Positions 12,455-23,089 of a stretch of 64,000 nt of DNA are shown piece after piece. The notes below the pieces were generated by a model. That model did no database searches. It saw nothing but the letters and a program-made list of their open reading frames with translations, and was not told the origin of the DNA. How positions within the stretch are numbered: the stretch's first letter is position 1; each line of letters opens with the position of its first letter. The stretch is from Spongospora subterranea f. sp. subterranea. Taxonomy: Eukaryota; Endomyxa: Phytomyxea; Phytomyxea; Plasmodiophorida. Location of the stretch: NCBI GenBank assembly GCA_049724395.1, contig JAUGWO010000007.1, forward strand, positions 186,001-250,000, given 5' to 3'. The position numbers were made by a program, and so were the translations under genes.

Positions 12455-13807
12455 AGAATTACCGACCCGAGCAACACCTTTTGTATTGTCAAGGTCATGA
12501 CCCCCTCAACCGTCAGTACAGTATGTTCCAGAGACCCACCAGATAATAGATGCGGTTCCCCTTGAATTAGCGTGTTTGGCAAGTGCGACGAATTATGTAC
12601 TGTATGTCGGCGCTCCAGGACGTTGGTTGAGCTATGATCTTCAACGTGATTTATGGCTCGTGTTAGTGACCACTTTAACTCGAGGGTGTCTAGCCCATCG
12701 CTTAGCAATTCATATCTCGAACTATATGGGCACCTCCATGGGAACTCATTTGACAATGTACCGTGTTTGGAGCAAGAATTTTTTATCTCATGAATCTTCA
12801 ACATAAACGGTAAACCAACGCACTGCAGAGTGAGAATCAAGTTGATCAGCTTGGTATCCCCCAAACTTGTGGTATACTGAAGTGATGGACTACCTATCAT
12901 TTATGACTTGAACAATCAGTACGTTGTCGACTTTGGGTAGTCGGTTCGAAAATAACGTCCTTCATAAATCGGAACCGACCAAGAGAACATTTCACGTTGT
13001 GAGGGCAGGATGCGTCTGTGTCTCACATTGATCAAGCAATACAGACTGCCACAAAATCTGTGTGGACGCCGTTGCTATATTGCTGAATCAGCATCAGGAC
13101 GACTTTACACGCCATATCGACATTGAGGTCTGGCAATCATTTCAGGTTCTAACCGGTATAATCTGAGGCGATTGGGTTGACCGGTTATGGCGCACCAGGA
13201 TATCGAGTTTTAGTTCGCCTGGATATTGTTCACCAGTGTAATGACCCATTTTGTTTGCCATTAGTTTTCGCCCTTGCGCAGATTGTTGTTCTGATTCTGC
13301 AGGAAACCGGATAAGCGCTTCGGTTTCGTCTTGCCAGTTCCGACGGCTGTTGCTCTGCGGGCTGCTGCCATTGCAGTCTTGAGTTTCAGACAACAGCAAA
13401 GACTTTCTGGTAATTGAGGTCGAGCGAACCGAACCGGTGGGAAACAGACTAACAGTGGTGCCGAACACCCCAACTGGTGACGCTCGTCCCTGTAAATCTG
13501 TTGCGAGCACAGATTCACATACTCTGGGCCTGTGGGGATCGCCATACACACAATTATTATGGCCAGATATCAACAGCCAGAAGTGGGTCACCCCTCTCAA
13601 TGATGCCGCCCTCACCCCAGTAGTATCGCCAAGCCGCATGTGTTCGGCCGTATCTGCTTCCAGTTTCGGGCCCAGAGCTAGTGGGAACGATTCGTTGTGG
13701 CCCTGGGACCCTTGACTGCTCCTGTTGAAATATTCCTCCTTCCCTCACACACCGACTATAGTCTGTTTGTTTTTAACAGGTTTTGTGTGTGCTGATCTCA
13801 TTAGGCC
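12455..13807. other. unresolved region, possible exons
   Basis: No family was recognised. Two stretches look coding by composition: + strand 12510-12806 (contains ATNYVLYVGAPGRWLSYDL) and + strand about 13060-13145 (contains AILLNQHQDDFTRHIDI, ending at a GT donor). A longer + frame at 13437-13715 and minus frames at 13142-13639 overlap each other. A divergent gene facing ADCK1 is likely, but I could not build a consistent model. Confidence 0.3.
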
Positions 13808-14744
13808 ATGACAAAAATTGAAAAACCTGAGGGTTTGATGGAATGCATACCCAATGAACTAAGAAGCGAGATCGCTAAGCTGTTGAAAACCCATACGGGG
13901 GAGCTAACGTCTCAAGTTCTGGAAAGACAAGCGAAAACCGAGGGAGCGGTGGCCGCATTGGAGGCGAAACTGCTTGCGATTCGAATTGATCAACGGCAGT
14001 TAGCTGGTGCTCCGGTAGCGATAGTCAGGGGCGATTGGCCACCTGTTGGATTACTGGGTTTGGGGATGACCATGATCACGATCGGGATTGTGAACATGAT
14101 GCCGGCCAATTCCAGATCATTATCGCCGGCGATTTCCACGCTGATGTCCATTGGGGGATTCATACAGGTTCTTTCTAACCTAATTTTTTTTGCGAGACAT
14201 TATTCTTTTCACCGATTTTCAATTAGATCATTACCGGGCTGTTGGAAGCCTACACTTCGATAGCTAGTCAGGATAAAACGAACAGAACCTTCTTCTTTAC
14301 TGTATTTTTGTGCTTCGGGTCTGTCTTCCTTGGTTTAGGTTGAATAGGCAGCAAACAGCTTTCGATGACTGATAATCTGAATACGTATGGTCTACAGGAA
14401 CAATCGGAGCCATGGCTCACTTGCCATTATTCTCGACGTCGGGTTCCTCTAGCATCGCTGCCATATTCGGTATCTGGGGTGTATATTCAGCCATCATGTT
14501 CCTCCCTTGCCTTCGTATATCGCGGGCCCATTCGCTCATGTTCGTTCTCCAAGCCCTGTCGTTCTTCCTGCTGGCCTGGGGCGAGTTTGACACCGCTGCC
14601 GATATTACTGCTGGATTAGCCTGCGTCTTCGCTGGACTGCTTGCGTCCTATATCGGATTCTCCATTCTCTTCAGTCAAGTTTGGAAAGAGGGAATCTTGC
14701 CATTGGGAAGCTACAACGACCACAGATTGCCCTATCAATACTGA
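13808..14744 (+). CDS. GPR1/FUN34/YaaH-family membrane protein
   Basis: Exons 13808-14167, 14227-14332 and 14398-14744 give 270 residues. A soluble, partly helical N-terminus of about 75 residues precedes six hydrophobic segments. The first reads PPVGLLGLGMTMITIGIVN, matching the NPxPLGLxGFGxT entry of the family. The segment GGFIQIITGLLEAYTS, made by splicing exons 1 and 2, matches the Q..aGl.E helix start; exon 3 supplies IFGIWGVYSAIMFLP and a helix ending LLAWGEF. Characterised members are acetate or ammonium-linked transporters of plasma or mitochondrial membranes. The N-terminal extension is longer than in most members. Gene boundaries and phases (0 and 1) are consistent. Confidence 0.75.
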
Positions 14745-14866
14745 AAAACAAACCAGAATTCCATCATTCATAAGTTGTCGACAATAAAGTGAAATTTTAA
14801 TATAATCGAATCTTATCGGCGGCGACACAAACTCCTTTGTGACGAGAATGGCAAAAGGACCATCGG

Positions 14867-15667
14867 ATGAGTCGGCTCCCAGTTATAGAACTCAAAACTG
14901 CACATTTCAATGGATATACTCTTCTCGTTGATTGGGATAGGCTCGAAAATTCTGGGGAAAGCGTGAAAGATGGCCATCAGGGCAACTTCAAGAACGTGGC
15001 AAGCAGATTACTCATGCGCTTGGAGAAGCAGCCTCAGAAACACGTGCCCGGTCAAGATTCTATGAAAATGACGTACACAAATAAGAAGTATGAATATATA
15101 CTCGCATCAGCAACGATGATTATTTACCGTTTGTTGTTTGCTTGAAAGGTTTTCGTTCCACATACTGGTAAAGGAAGGAATTCTATTCATGTGCATGACA
15201 CGAGTGCAAACAGGAAGGAGATTACCGTTTGACTTCCTCAATCGCACAGCTACGATATTCTTCGAGAAATTCCCGAAAGCGCATCCGCCCGATTGTTTTC
15301 AGGACTTGTCGACGCTACTGAACAAAGCAATGCAAGAGTTCGCAACGTCTGACGAGATGCTGAAAATCGACAATCTGAACCGGGAGTTGGACGATGTCAC
15401 TGAGAACATGAGGTTAAACATAGAGAGCATAGTCGATCAGGGGGAGCACATCTCTCTGTTGGTCGATAAAACAGAAAACTTGAACATATCGTCGCGGAAA
15501 TTTAAATCACGATCGAGATATGTGAAAATCCGCTCTCAAATTAGCAAATATAGAGATCGTATCCTAATCGTGATATTCTTTTTGGTGAGAGAAAAACGTT
15601 CCACGGCGTGATTTAGCTGACCATTGATTGCACTCAGTTGTCAATATACATTCTGTATATTCAGTGA
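14867..15667 (+). CDS. longin R-SNARE, VAMP7-like
   Basis: Exons 14867-15087, 15149-15584 and 15638-15667 give 228 residues. The first 130 residues form a longin domain (GNFKNVASRLLMRL, then KFSFHILVKEGILFMCMT and RRLPFDFLN). An R-SNARE helix follows, with the central Arg in ENMRLNIESIVDQGEHISLL and the heptad continuation DKTENLNISSRKF. The tail anchor is completed only by the last small exon: splicing adds LSIYILYIQ to ILIVIFFL, giving a normal membrane segment. Without that splice the anchor would be too short. VAMP7-type R-SNAREs drive fusion of late endosomal, vacuolar or plasma-membrane vesicles. An insertion in the longin domain between two strands (about residues 25-37) is unusual. 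Confidence 0.8.
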
Positions 15668-15903
15668 GGGAGAGGCTCTGAACGGTCATCCATAAACAAT
15701 GCCGAATATCTACGCGACTAGTACCAAAGTCCATTCTGCCAGAGAGTAGAATGCAATCAAGTTATACGATAACAATCAGGATGACGTTTCCGCTGACAGA
15801 AGCAATAGATCAATTAGAACCGGACACACAACTACAGGAGCTGGCAGGTAGGGAATTGCCGGGCCAGGGGATTGTATTCCACGATATCCTTCGCCTGATT
15901 GGC

Positions 15904-16483
15904 TTAATCACGATAGCGACCAGGAGGAGAGCGAGACCTATGTCGAGGAGGAGATCTGCTATATGAACGGCGGCGATAGTCACGATAACCGCGACGTTCT
16001 TCATAATATCCACCACCACGACGATCGTCATATCCGCCACGTCCTGCACGATCATAACCACGATCATGCCCGCGGTCATAGTCGCGATCCTCATTAAAAT
16101 CGCGGCCGTACCCACCGCCACCGCCTCCTCCACGTTCACGATCCCTTCGCCCGTATTTGGCCTCTTGAACACCGATCTTGTTTCCATGTAGTTCGGAACC
16201 ATCAGCTTCTAATGCAGCATCGGCGGTATCTTTAGATAAGAACCTGACAAACCCGAAGTTTTTGTATCCCGAGTGTGAACTGCGATCCTTTGGAACATAT
16301 ACGTCCCCTACTTCCCCATACGTCTTGAACAGCTCATTGAGGTCTTCCGGCCTATTACATACAAAATGAGAAACTGTCGCTCGCCTTTCACGGAAACCAA
16401 AGGTCATACGTTGTCCCTTCCGCAAGGTTATTAACTAAAACGCTATGGAAGCGAGAGAGGTCAGGGGGCGGTCCCCGAAACAT
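15904..16483 (-). CDS. SR splicing factor, SRSF2-like
   Basis: Exons 16483-16410 and 16351-15904 (58-bp intron) give 173 residues. Splicing joins VLVNNLAEGTT to PEDLNELFKTYGEVGDVYVP, making one RRM with RNP1 as KNFGFVRF. A Gly-rich hinge and an Arg/Tyr/Asp/Gly-rich tail end in RSPPRHRSRSPPG, a short RS domain. SR proteins of this kind bind exonic enhancers and recruit the spliceosome, which fits an intron-dense genome. The start at 16483 (MFRGPPPDLSRF) is the first Met before the RRM. Confidence 0.8.
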
Positions 16484-16892
16484 TGATGTGAGAAACGGGG
16501 CAGTGAGACAAACGGGAAGGGCGACGGTCAATGGAGTTAAACACGATTGGGATAATGGGACAAGTTTTAGCAATGGGATTTATTACCGCAGCGGACTTTA
16601 TATCCAACACGACAGTACCGCATATATACACACCCTTACCGCGCATGTGTAATACTGTACACAATGCACTATACAGGTCAAGAAACATAAATCCCGAACC
16701 CAATTGCGGAATCGGAATCAACACCACAATGACGATGGTAGTCTATGGTAGTTGTGACATCCCCTTTTCTGCCTTGCTTGCCCATTTTGCGTCTGGGAAT
16801 AGGTTTCTGATGAAAAAACCAGTTTGCTGTGTTCCGAACTCTTTGAGTTACGCTCTGGTTATACCATAATAGAAGATTAACAACTGCGTTAA

Positions 16893-17672
16893 TCATTCGG
16901 ATCCTGTTTCAATCGCAGATTCTCTGCTAGTTTCCGGAGTCCAACGTGTCGCAATGCGGCATGAAACCAGATGGCATTTCAGGGACCGAACCTTGTCAGA
17001 TTGGAATTGCCGGAAGTCGCCAGTAAGGTAAATTATCATGATATCCTTGGACACATTGTGGGTCATCCTCATGAGGGTATACAGATTGACCCAGGAATCA
17101 CCGCGCTGGTTGTAGGGATCTTCTCTATCCTCACGCTCTACGATGATAACCGAATATCGAGCATGATAATAAGCAGGTCCCTGTACGTAAATTACGAAGT
17201 CGACACCGAACTTGATGCCACTTTTTGGGACCCAACCATTCAGTCTAAGCTTATAATATCCAGCATATTCTGCAGGAAATCTTGGTGAAATGTTGCTAAA
17301 CCTATCCCAGCAGGATTCCTCGTCCAAAAACCGTTTAGATTCTTCATCGAATATTGTTAAACACCTGTATCCTTCCACAGAAAGAAGGTAAAATGCCTCC
17401 ACCAAAAGAAGATAAAAAATTTCGTTGCGTGATGTCTGTCCTGGTCCGGATCTTCTCAAGGAACCTTTTCCAAAAAATCCACTTTTATAAACGGCATCGG
17501 CATCTGCTTCTGATTCGATAATCACGAAGTTACGTCTCAGAACTGAACGGTAAACTGCATTCTGATCAGGAAAAGCTTTGGTCGGGCCATCGTCTGCCTT
17601 TACAGATTTGAATTTCGGTTTGGAACCAGATTTCTTGACTACAATTGGTGTCGGCATATCGGGTTTGTTCAT
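16893..17672 (-). CDS. SEN2: tRNA-splicing endonuclease catalytic subunit SEN2
   Basis: Single exon of 259 codons. The C-terminal nuclease domain carries GWVPKSGIKFGVDFVIYVQGP and YYHARYSV, holding the Tyr and His of the catalytic triad. The following NVSKDIMIIYL holds the Lys. These are the hallmarks of SEN2-type subunits, which cut at the 5' splice site of pre-tRNA introns as part of a heterotetramer. It is short for a SEN2, having lost most of the N-terminal half found in yeast and animals. It starts 94 bp from the divergent + strand gene at 17767, so the two probably share a promoter region. Confidence 0.8.
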   Translation of the reverse strand: MNKPDMPTPIVVKKSGSKPKFKSVKADDGPTKAFPDQNAVYRSVLRRNFVIIESEADADAVYKSGFFGKGSLRRSGPGQTSRNEIFYLLLVEAFYLLSVEGYRCLTIFDEESKRFLDEESCWDRFSNISPRFPAEYAGYYKLRLNGWVPKSGIKFGVDFVIYVQGPAYYHARYSVIIVEREDREDPYNQRGDSWVNLYTLMRMTHNVSKDIMIIYLTGDFRQFQSDKVRSLKCHLVSCRIATRWTPETSRESAIETGSE

Positions 17673-17766
17673 TTGTCACTCGACCAGCCTAGTCCGTGCG
17701 GACTCCGTGATCATTCCAGATTGGGGTTGTCGCGTAACCCAAGGTCATCCCCTGCTTCCTGTAATC
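17673..17766. promoter_or_regulatory. bidirectional upstream region
   Basis: Only 94 bp separate the start codons of SEN2 (minus) and the charged protein (plus), so both transcription starts must lie in or very near this stretch. No specific element was identified. Confidence 0.4.
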
Positions 17767-18294
17767 ATGTCGCCTGAATTTTCTGGGTCAGATTGCGATG
17801 ATGCTCCTGAAGAGGTCACAAATGTGTTCGGTAGGCGACAGGCCCAAGAACAGCGTTCGACAGAACGGCAAACAGTTCGGATTGCTCAGGAAGCTAGAAA
17901 GAAAAGGGTTCGGATGCTTGCAGCAAGAATTCACGAATCAGCTGCTGAAAAAAAACTTGCTGCTCTAACAGTTGAGCTTCCGAAAGATGCATTGGAAAAA
18001 ATGTTGGAGGCGGAGAACGATGTTTCTGAAGACCAATGTCCAAGCTGTGAAAACAGTGCCATAACGGCTTTTGGGCGAACCCCAACACATATCAACAAGG
18101 ACGGGTTCACCTTGCAGCTTCTCGCCTCATCAGCAGCACAGGTGCACCGTCAGTCTGAAGCTCTCAACATGTATCGCATGAAGTTAAATCAGCATCCGAG
18201 ATCCCGTGTATGCAAGCCTGGCAAACCCGCTATCAAATTTTCAAGTTTAGGCCAAAAAACAACTGCTGGGAATGGAATTAACAAAATCTGCTAA
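17767..18294 (+). CDS. unknown charged, helical protein
   Basis: Single exon of 175 codons starting MSPEFSGSDCDDAPEEV. The acidic DDAPEEV start followed by a long Arg/Lys/Glu/Gln-rich helix recalls small nucleolar or CUSTOS/Utp16-type proteins, but the match is only to that short motif and is not claimed. The middle has a CPSCE pair of cysteines. The C-terminus (PAIKFSSLGQK) is basic. Codon use resembles that of neighbouring genes. Confidence 0.55.
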   Translation: MSPEFSGSDCDDAPEEVTNVFGRRQAQEQRSTERQTVRIAQEARKKRVRMLAARIHESAAEKKLAALTVELPKDALEKMLEAENDVSEDQCPSCENSAITAFGRTPTHINKDGFTLQLLASSAAQVHRQSEALNMYRMKLNQHPRSRVCKPGKPAIKFSSLGQKTTAGNGINKIC

Positions 18295-18347
18295 TTATAT
18301 ACAAATATTATTAACTCATAATGAAGCCAGATTTATTTGCTTTCCAA

Positions 18348-19922
18348 TTAGACATCCCAGGTAGTAATGTCGTTGTCGTCGAAAATTGCAATATTGGAAA
18401 CGTCTTTGACGACGTCATCTGCAAAAATACATTTTGTTATTGCAACCAGATGAAAATCTTGTCTAGGCTCACCTTCAACTGCTGGGGGTTCTTTTTGTTC
18501 TACAAGCTGCGGAGAATGTTAAGGACATACTATAGACATTTGAAACTCAAATACCTCTTGTTTTGTTTCGTCCGACCCCGGACACAGTGTTGCAGTATAA
18601 TTGAGTACTGTCTATACAAATATGAGAAGATCTGACAAACGAATTCCGTTATGTCATACCCAATCAAAAACATAATCAGCCTCGTAATTCTGCCTGAAAA
18701 ACAGATCTCGCAACAGCCTGCGTAAGTACGCGTAATCCTATACATGAATAAGGTTTATCCAAGGTAAGCATAGGTCATCCTTCAAAGTACCGGTTTGTCA
18801 TCGAATCGCAGAGTGCGGCAGTAGTTCATATAGGTAGAAAATTCAGAAGGAAACCCCCTGCAGAGCACCTCAATGGGCGTCGACATTTTCTTTTCGGAAA
18901 TTTTGTCGTATTTCTCTTTTTTGGTTGTCGCCTGCAAATTAAAACACTTAATCTCTCGAACGAGAATTATCCAGAGAAGAACCTTGAGGCCTTGCCAAGG
19001 AAGTTGTCCTCGGTTAAAATACATTAATAAAAACCCAATGGATTCTAAATCATCTCTACGCGACTGTTCGATCCCAAGATGAGTGTTGATGGATGCATAC
19101 CGCGCCGTCCCGGTCAGCGATTTATGTTCCAGCTGAAGTGAATAAGGGACCTGAACAGTAAAATCAAGTAGCAGTTCTTACATATGGAATATGCTGGTGA
19201 GTTTTTGGATCACGATATTTTTTTGCTAGTCCGAAGTCTATGATGAAGACAGTATTGCAGCGTTTTCCTAACCCTACCAAAAAGTTGTCTGGTTTTATGT
19301 CACGATGAATAAAATTCTTTGCGTGCACATATTCCACACGCTAAATCCATATTAGTACAACAAAAAAGGCAAAGGAAAGCCATATCACCGCAAGAAGCTG
19401 GTCAGCAATCAATAAAACGGTTTTGAGAGAGAATTTGCGGCCGCAAAACGTAAATAGATCCTCAAGAGATGGTCCTAGCAACTCCATAACCATAATGTTG
19501 AAATCGCCTTCTTTTCCAAACCATTTTACGTTTGGAATTCCGACTACATTCATGCACAGTTAATAAACGAGAAAGAGGTCAAATAATGAGGGAGTACCTG
19601 CCCCTTGCAGGATGCGATATAACTTAAACTCATAAGCGAGCTGAGGATGCCTTGTTTTTACAGATTCCTAACACTACTGATCAGTTTCTCTGAAAGCATG
19701 AGACTTGTAAGAGCCGATACAAGTTTGACGCCGAATTCCTCTCCCGTATGTATGTGCGTTCCTGAAACAGCATAAACCATCGTTAAGTTTGACATAAAGA
19801 ATTATCTCACCCAGGTACAGGTCGCCAAAAGACCCGCTGCCGATTTTCCTGCCGAGGCGATATTTGCCACCGACTCGAAGTTCTAACCGAGCCCTTCGAG
19901 CCTTAACCGCGCTGGACGACAT
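18348..19922 (-). CDS. casein kinase 1
   Basis: At least eight exons run from the ATG at 19922 to about 18654, and probably on to a TAA at 18350-18348. Motifs: [19 protein letters not shown] (glycine loop), GEEFGVKL (catalytic Lys), [42 protein letters not shown] (catalytic loop), [10 protein letters not shown] (DFG), YASINTHLG and [11 protein letters not shown]1 throughout. The kinase domain ends [13 protein letters not shown]. Two downstream blocks with good splice sites encode [11 protein letters not shown] and [17 protein letters not shown], read here as the tail; the last junction is less sure. CK1 phosphorylates many substrates in cytoplasm and nucleus. All introns keep the frame, and no lesion was seen. 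Confidence 0.85.
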
Positions 19923-20357
19923 TACTCGGTGTTGAGGACTGTGAGGTGTCCGATCGCGAGCAATTCGATAATGAACTAAAAAATAAGTGCGTGGTAATGA
20001 GAATTGAAACAGCTTACAAGCAGTTGCAAAGGTGTAGGCAATCAAGCGCGGCCCAAGGTTTATGTCCAGATCAATAAATACAGTTCGGGTTACTCAAAAT
20101 GGATTGATCTGGGGTGGCCGAAAGAATGTGGACTAATCGCCTTAACCTAATTTTCATCACATCCGGTCATTCGTCATTACCAAGTATCATTGTCACTGCT
20201 GTCCGTCCTATTCTTTGCAAGTATGGGGGGACCAGGGTCCCCCCATACAGCTATAGGAACCACCTCTCTGACGTTGAAAGATTGTAGCAGGGTAGCTGTT
20301 GAGACCGCTCCATGTACATACAGAATACCATACGAAGTGAAATAAATGTTGGGTGTA
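19923..20357. other. spacer between two minus-strand genes
   Basis: It holds the upstream region of casein kinase 1 and the 3' end region of the cyclin gene. No further gene was recognised. Confidence 0.5.
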
Positions 20358-21412
20358 TTACAATAATTGGTTTGACATTGCATCATGCCTTCTAATTTCA
20401 GGTGTATTTGGTCCTGTCGGCTTTCTTTTCCGAGTGTTATCTTTACTTGGTGAAGAACTGGTCAACGGATGTTCAAGGATATTCAGAATTAACTGACATA
20501 CGCGCTCGACATACGATGGACTGATGTCTTTATCGTAATCCCTGATTCGGTGCGTTAGACGTGGATGGAGACATATAAACATATCTGCATACGTGTACCA
20601 CAGTGCATCGATATTCAACCTTTCCTCTGAAGGCAATCCCATGTTCATCCAGATAATTGCCATGTGCACGCAGGCGACGGCAATGGTCTCGCTGGAGTCC
20701 ATAAGCGAAGCCGGAGTCTTCAAAGAGTCGTTGATAAAGCGGCTCGATAAATCTAAAAGAATTCTGCCTTGTTCGTTGGTTGAAGCTGCGAATTCGACAA
20801 TTCGGTTGAGGAGGTCATGCGGATGGGAGGGGTATAGATTAAAACGGATGGCTTGAAGAAGCAGGATTTCGATCGATAAAATTCCATTTTGAAAATCTGT
20901 AAACTGTGTTGAACTGCGGTCAGGTTTGACCTTATGTCGATGGTAAAGTACTGCTTTGGCTATTTGCTGAACAGTGCATCGCTGTTCCTCCAGTTTCCCG
21001 GCCAGGCAAATACATGCAGATATCACTTGGTACTATATGGAGAAGTCATTAACTGTTTCCAGTGAACAATGCAATTTGAGCTATAAAGACCTTATTATAT
21101 AGCCTGTCGAAAGGGAAAGACATGTAAAAATGCTGAATCAGCGTCGATGCAGTTGCTAGCGTGGATCGCTTGAGATTAAGCATTTTGGCCACCTGAACAG
21201 GCAGATTAAGTGATATTGAAGAAACCACGCTCCAAATAAAAGTCAGAGACATCAGACATGAATGAGACGCAGTAATGGCGAAGGCGACTTTCCAGATCTG
21301 CAGAAATCCCAATTTTCCGAGACGGTGAATTTTGGATCTGCTCCTTGCTGAACAACGGGCGTCTCCCACTCGTTCGAGCATGCTGCAGGTCGTGCCGTGT
21401 CTCACTCGCCAT
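20358..21412 (-). CDS. transcriptional-type cyclin (cyclin K/T/L or Ctk2-like)
   Basis: Three exons start at 21412 (MASETRHDLQHART). Exon 1 supplies the N-terminal helix. Exon 2 supplies VAKMLNLKRSTLATASTLIQHFYMSFPFDR, the start of a cyclin box. Exon 3 gives YQVISACICLAGKLEEQ, the conserved helix 3, and EILLLQAIRFNLYPSHPHDLL. A second, weaker cyclin fold follows, then a basic Ser/Pro tail. This combination is that of cyclins partnering CDK9/CDK12-type kinases that phosphorylate the RNA polymerase II tail. The exon 1-2 junction was placed in phase 0 at a GTCTCA donor, which is weak; other choices lose the frame. Confidence 0.75.
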
Positions 21413-21462
21413 CCATTCAGCTTGGGAACGGTAATGGACTAAAGCAGGCCGAGTACAGTCCT

Positions 21463-21627
21463 ATGGATCAAGCCATAAAATGGCAAATTGCCAGTTTGCG
21501 CAAATTTTTAGGGCCGACGGTGCTGCCCGAACGAAACCTCCGGCGACAACGCTTTGCAACACTTTATCAAGAACACAATAGGAAAACTACAGGCGGGTTT
21601 TTGGATTCGAGAGCTGGATTGTCATGA
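21463..21627 (+). CDS. small ORF of 54 codons facing the cyclin gene
   Basis: A basic, helical small frame (MDQAIKWQIASLRKFLGPTV...), starting 51 bp from the cyclin start on the other strand. The frame is open further upstream without an ATG. No family was recognised. It could be a real small gene, a first exon or chance. Confidence 0.25.
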   Translation: MDQAIKWQIASLRKFLGPTVLPERNLRRQRFATLYQEHNRKTTGGFLDSRAGLS

Positions 21628-21739
21628 GGTTCCAGGATCATGCGTCTGTCAAATCCTGGCTTATTCTGTTTTATGTGTATTGTACCATGACGTTCATCTT
21701 TTGATTGTGGTACAAACCGTTACCTAAGGCCAAGTTATT

Positions 21740-22110
21740 CGAAGCAGACAATGAAGACGAGATTCCACGATTACCCCATCAGAGAAGCAATAGGCTGCTC
21801 AGTCTACTTAGCCAGGGTATCTTCAACTATCTCCATACTTCTTCAGAATCCAATCTGGGAATCAAAGGATGAGCAGTTAAAATGCTGTGATTCAGACCTT
21901 CGCAAATCTACCAGCGGATGGCTACCTCAATAAAATGACACACAACCGACTTCTTTGTTTGGATCGGGTTCATTCAATACTAAATCCTGTAGCCATATGG
22001 CCTCTTTGACTGCATCTGATGCAGCTATATATTCGGCCTCTGTTGGGGACAGGCCTTGTTTTTGACTTTTCCTTCAACAACAGGTTGCCACCAATTGTGA
22101 ATAACCATTC
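21740..22110. mobile_element. Ty1/copia fossil fragments
   Basis: Two neighbouring pieces resemble the C-terminal reverse transcriptase/RNase H part of Ty1/copia polyproteins. One is on the + strand around 21751-21933 (EAIGCSVYLAR, RKSTSGW); the other is on the minus strand around 22090-21950 (LSPTEAEYIAAS, KEAIWLQDL). The opposite orientations show rearrangement after insertion. No LTRs, gag or integrase were seen. It is short and broken, clearly an old remnant. Confidence 0.7.
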
Positions 22111-22372
22111 TATGGTGCGTTTGCGATCGCTTTATCACAAGGATACTTCCGTCTTTCATAATTGCTTAGTTGGTTTTGATAAGTCTGCTGACACGGTTCG
22201 TAGCAGAAGCTCAAATGGTATCACGGGTTAACCTTCAACTTACGGTTTAATCATGCCTCGAATCGTGTTTTCAAGGTGATGGCATGTGTAGAAAATTGGT
22301 TCAGCGTGTACGTTGCATTGTACCTAATGTGTTACGGTTTATAGTGGGTTCTAGCTTATGAAAATCACAACT

Positions 22373-22444
22373 GCCGTCGTAGCTTAGTGGCAAAGCGTCC
22401 GCTTCGTAAGCGGAAGATCGGGATTTCGATCATCTCCGACGGCA
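22373..22444 (+). tRNA. tRNA-Thr(CGU)
   Basis: Full cloverleaf without intron. The acceptor stem GCCGTCG pairs with CGACGGC, followed by discriminator A. The D arm reads TAGCTTAGTGGCAAAGC. The anticodon stem TCCGC/GCGGA encloses TTCGTAA with anticodon CGT. The T arm GGGAT/ATCTC encloses TTCGATC. A T-rich run follows 13 bp downstream, suitable as an RNA polymerase III terminator. A Ty1/copia remnant lies just upstream. Confidence 0.93.
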
Positions 22445-22885
22445 TTATTTTTTCACTTACTTTCAATACTGAAACTGAAACTGGCGGGGCCTTCATCATT
22501 TTTTTGTGTTTTGGCCAGCAAATTTGCCTTTGTTTTGAAAACGATGGAACTTCTGCAATATCACTCCGCGTGCAGCGTTTCCTCAAACTACCCATCTCAA
22601 AGACTTTCCCATGGGTCGCCAGTCAAGTCTCCGATTGTTTTGTTTCCAAGCATTTTCTCGACGGGAATGTGTTTTGAATTTCTACCGTGATGCGAGCAAT
22701 TTAGAATCTGTTAAACCGCTGTTTAAATTTTTTTAAATAAAAAGCATCGGTATTCTAACGAATTGCAATGACCTGACAAATAGTCTTTGTGAGATCTGCT
22801 CGAGTTAATTGTGTGATAAACAGACACGAGAGATTTATTCGGATTCCGGGACACGGCATTTAAGGCTAGGGTTTACATTGGAGTC
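22445..22885. other. spacer 3' of tRNA-Thr
   Basis: It has a T-rich terminator-like start (TTATTTTTTC) and is then AT-rich. Open frames on both strands have no recognisable product. Confidence 0.4.
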
Positions 22886-23020
22886 TCATCTAACAAATTG
22901 TATGATCGCTTGATCAGCAATTCGTTTCTCATCGGCTTTTGTTTGCCTTTCAACGTTGTGAATGCGATCTTTGAATCGTTTCGTTGCGAAGTTAACTGAA
23001 ATGTCATCCAGAGGTGTCAT
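22886..23020 (-). CDS. possible 44-codon small protein
   Basis: ATG at 23020 to TGA at 22886. It is very rich in charged residues with helical spacing (KRFKDRIHNVERQTKADEKRIADQ). Composition looks coding rather than random, and it could be the last exon of a longer gene. The function is unknown. Confidence 0.3.
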   Translation of the reverse strand: MTPLDDISVNFATKRFKDRIHNVERQTKADEKRIADQAIIQFVR

Positions 23021-23089
23021 TTATAAAACAATAGATATCAAAATGAATTTATTCAACGGCGTGACTGGTACCTGACGACGTAAGTTACA

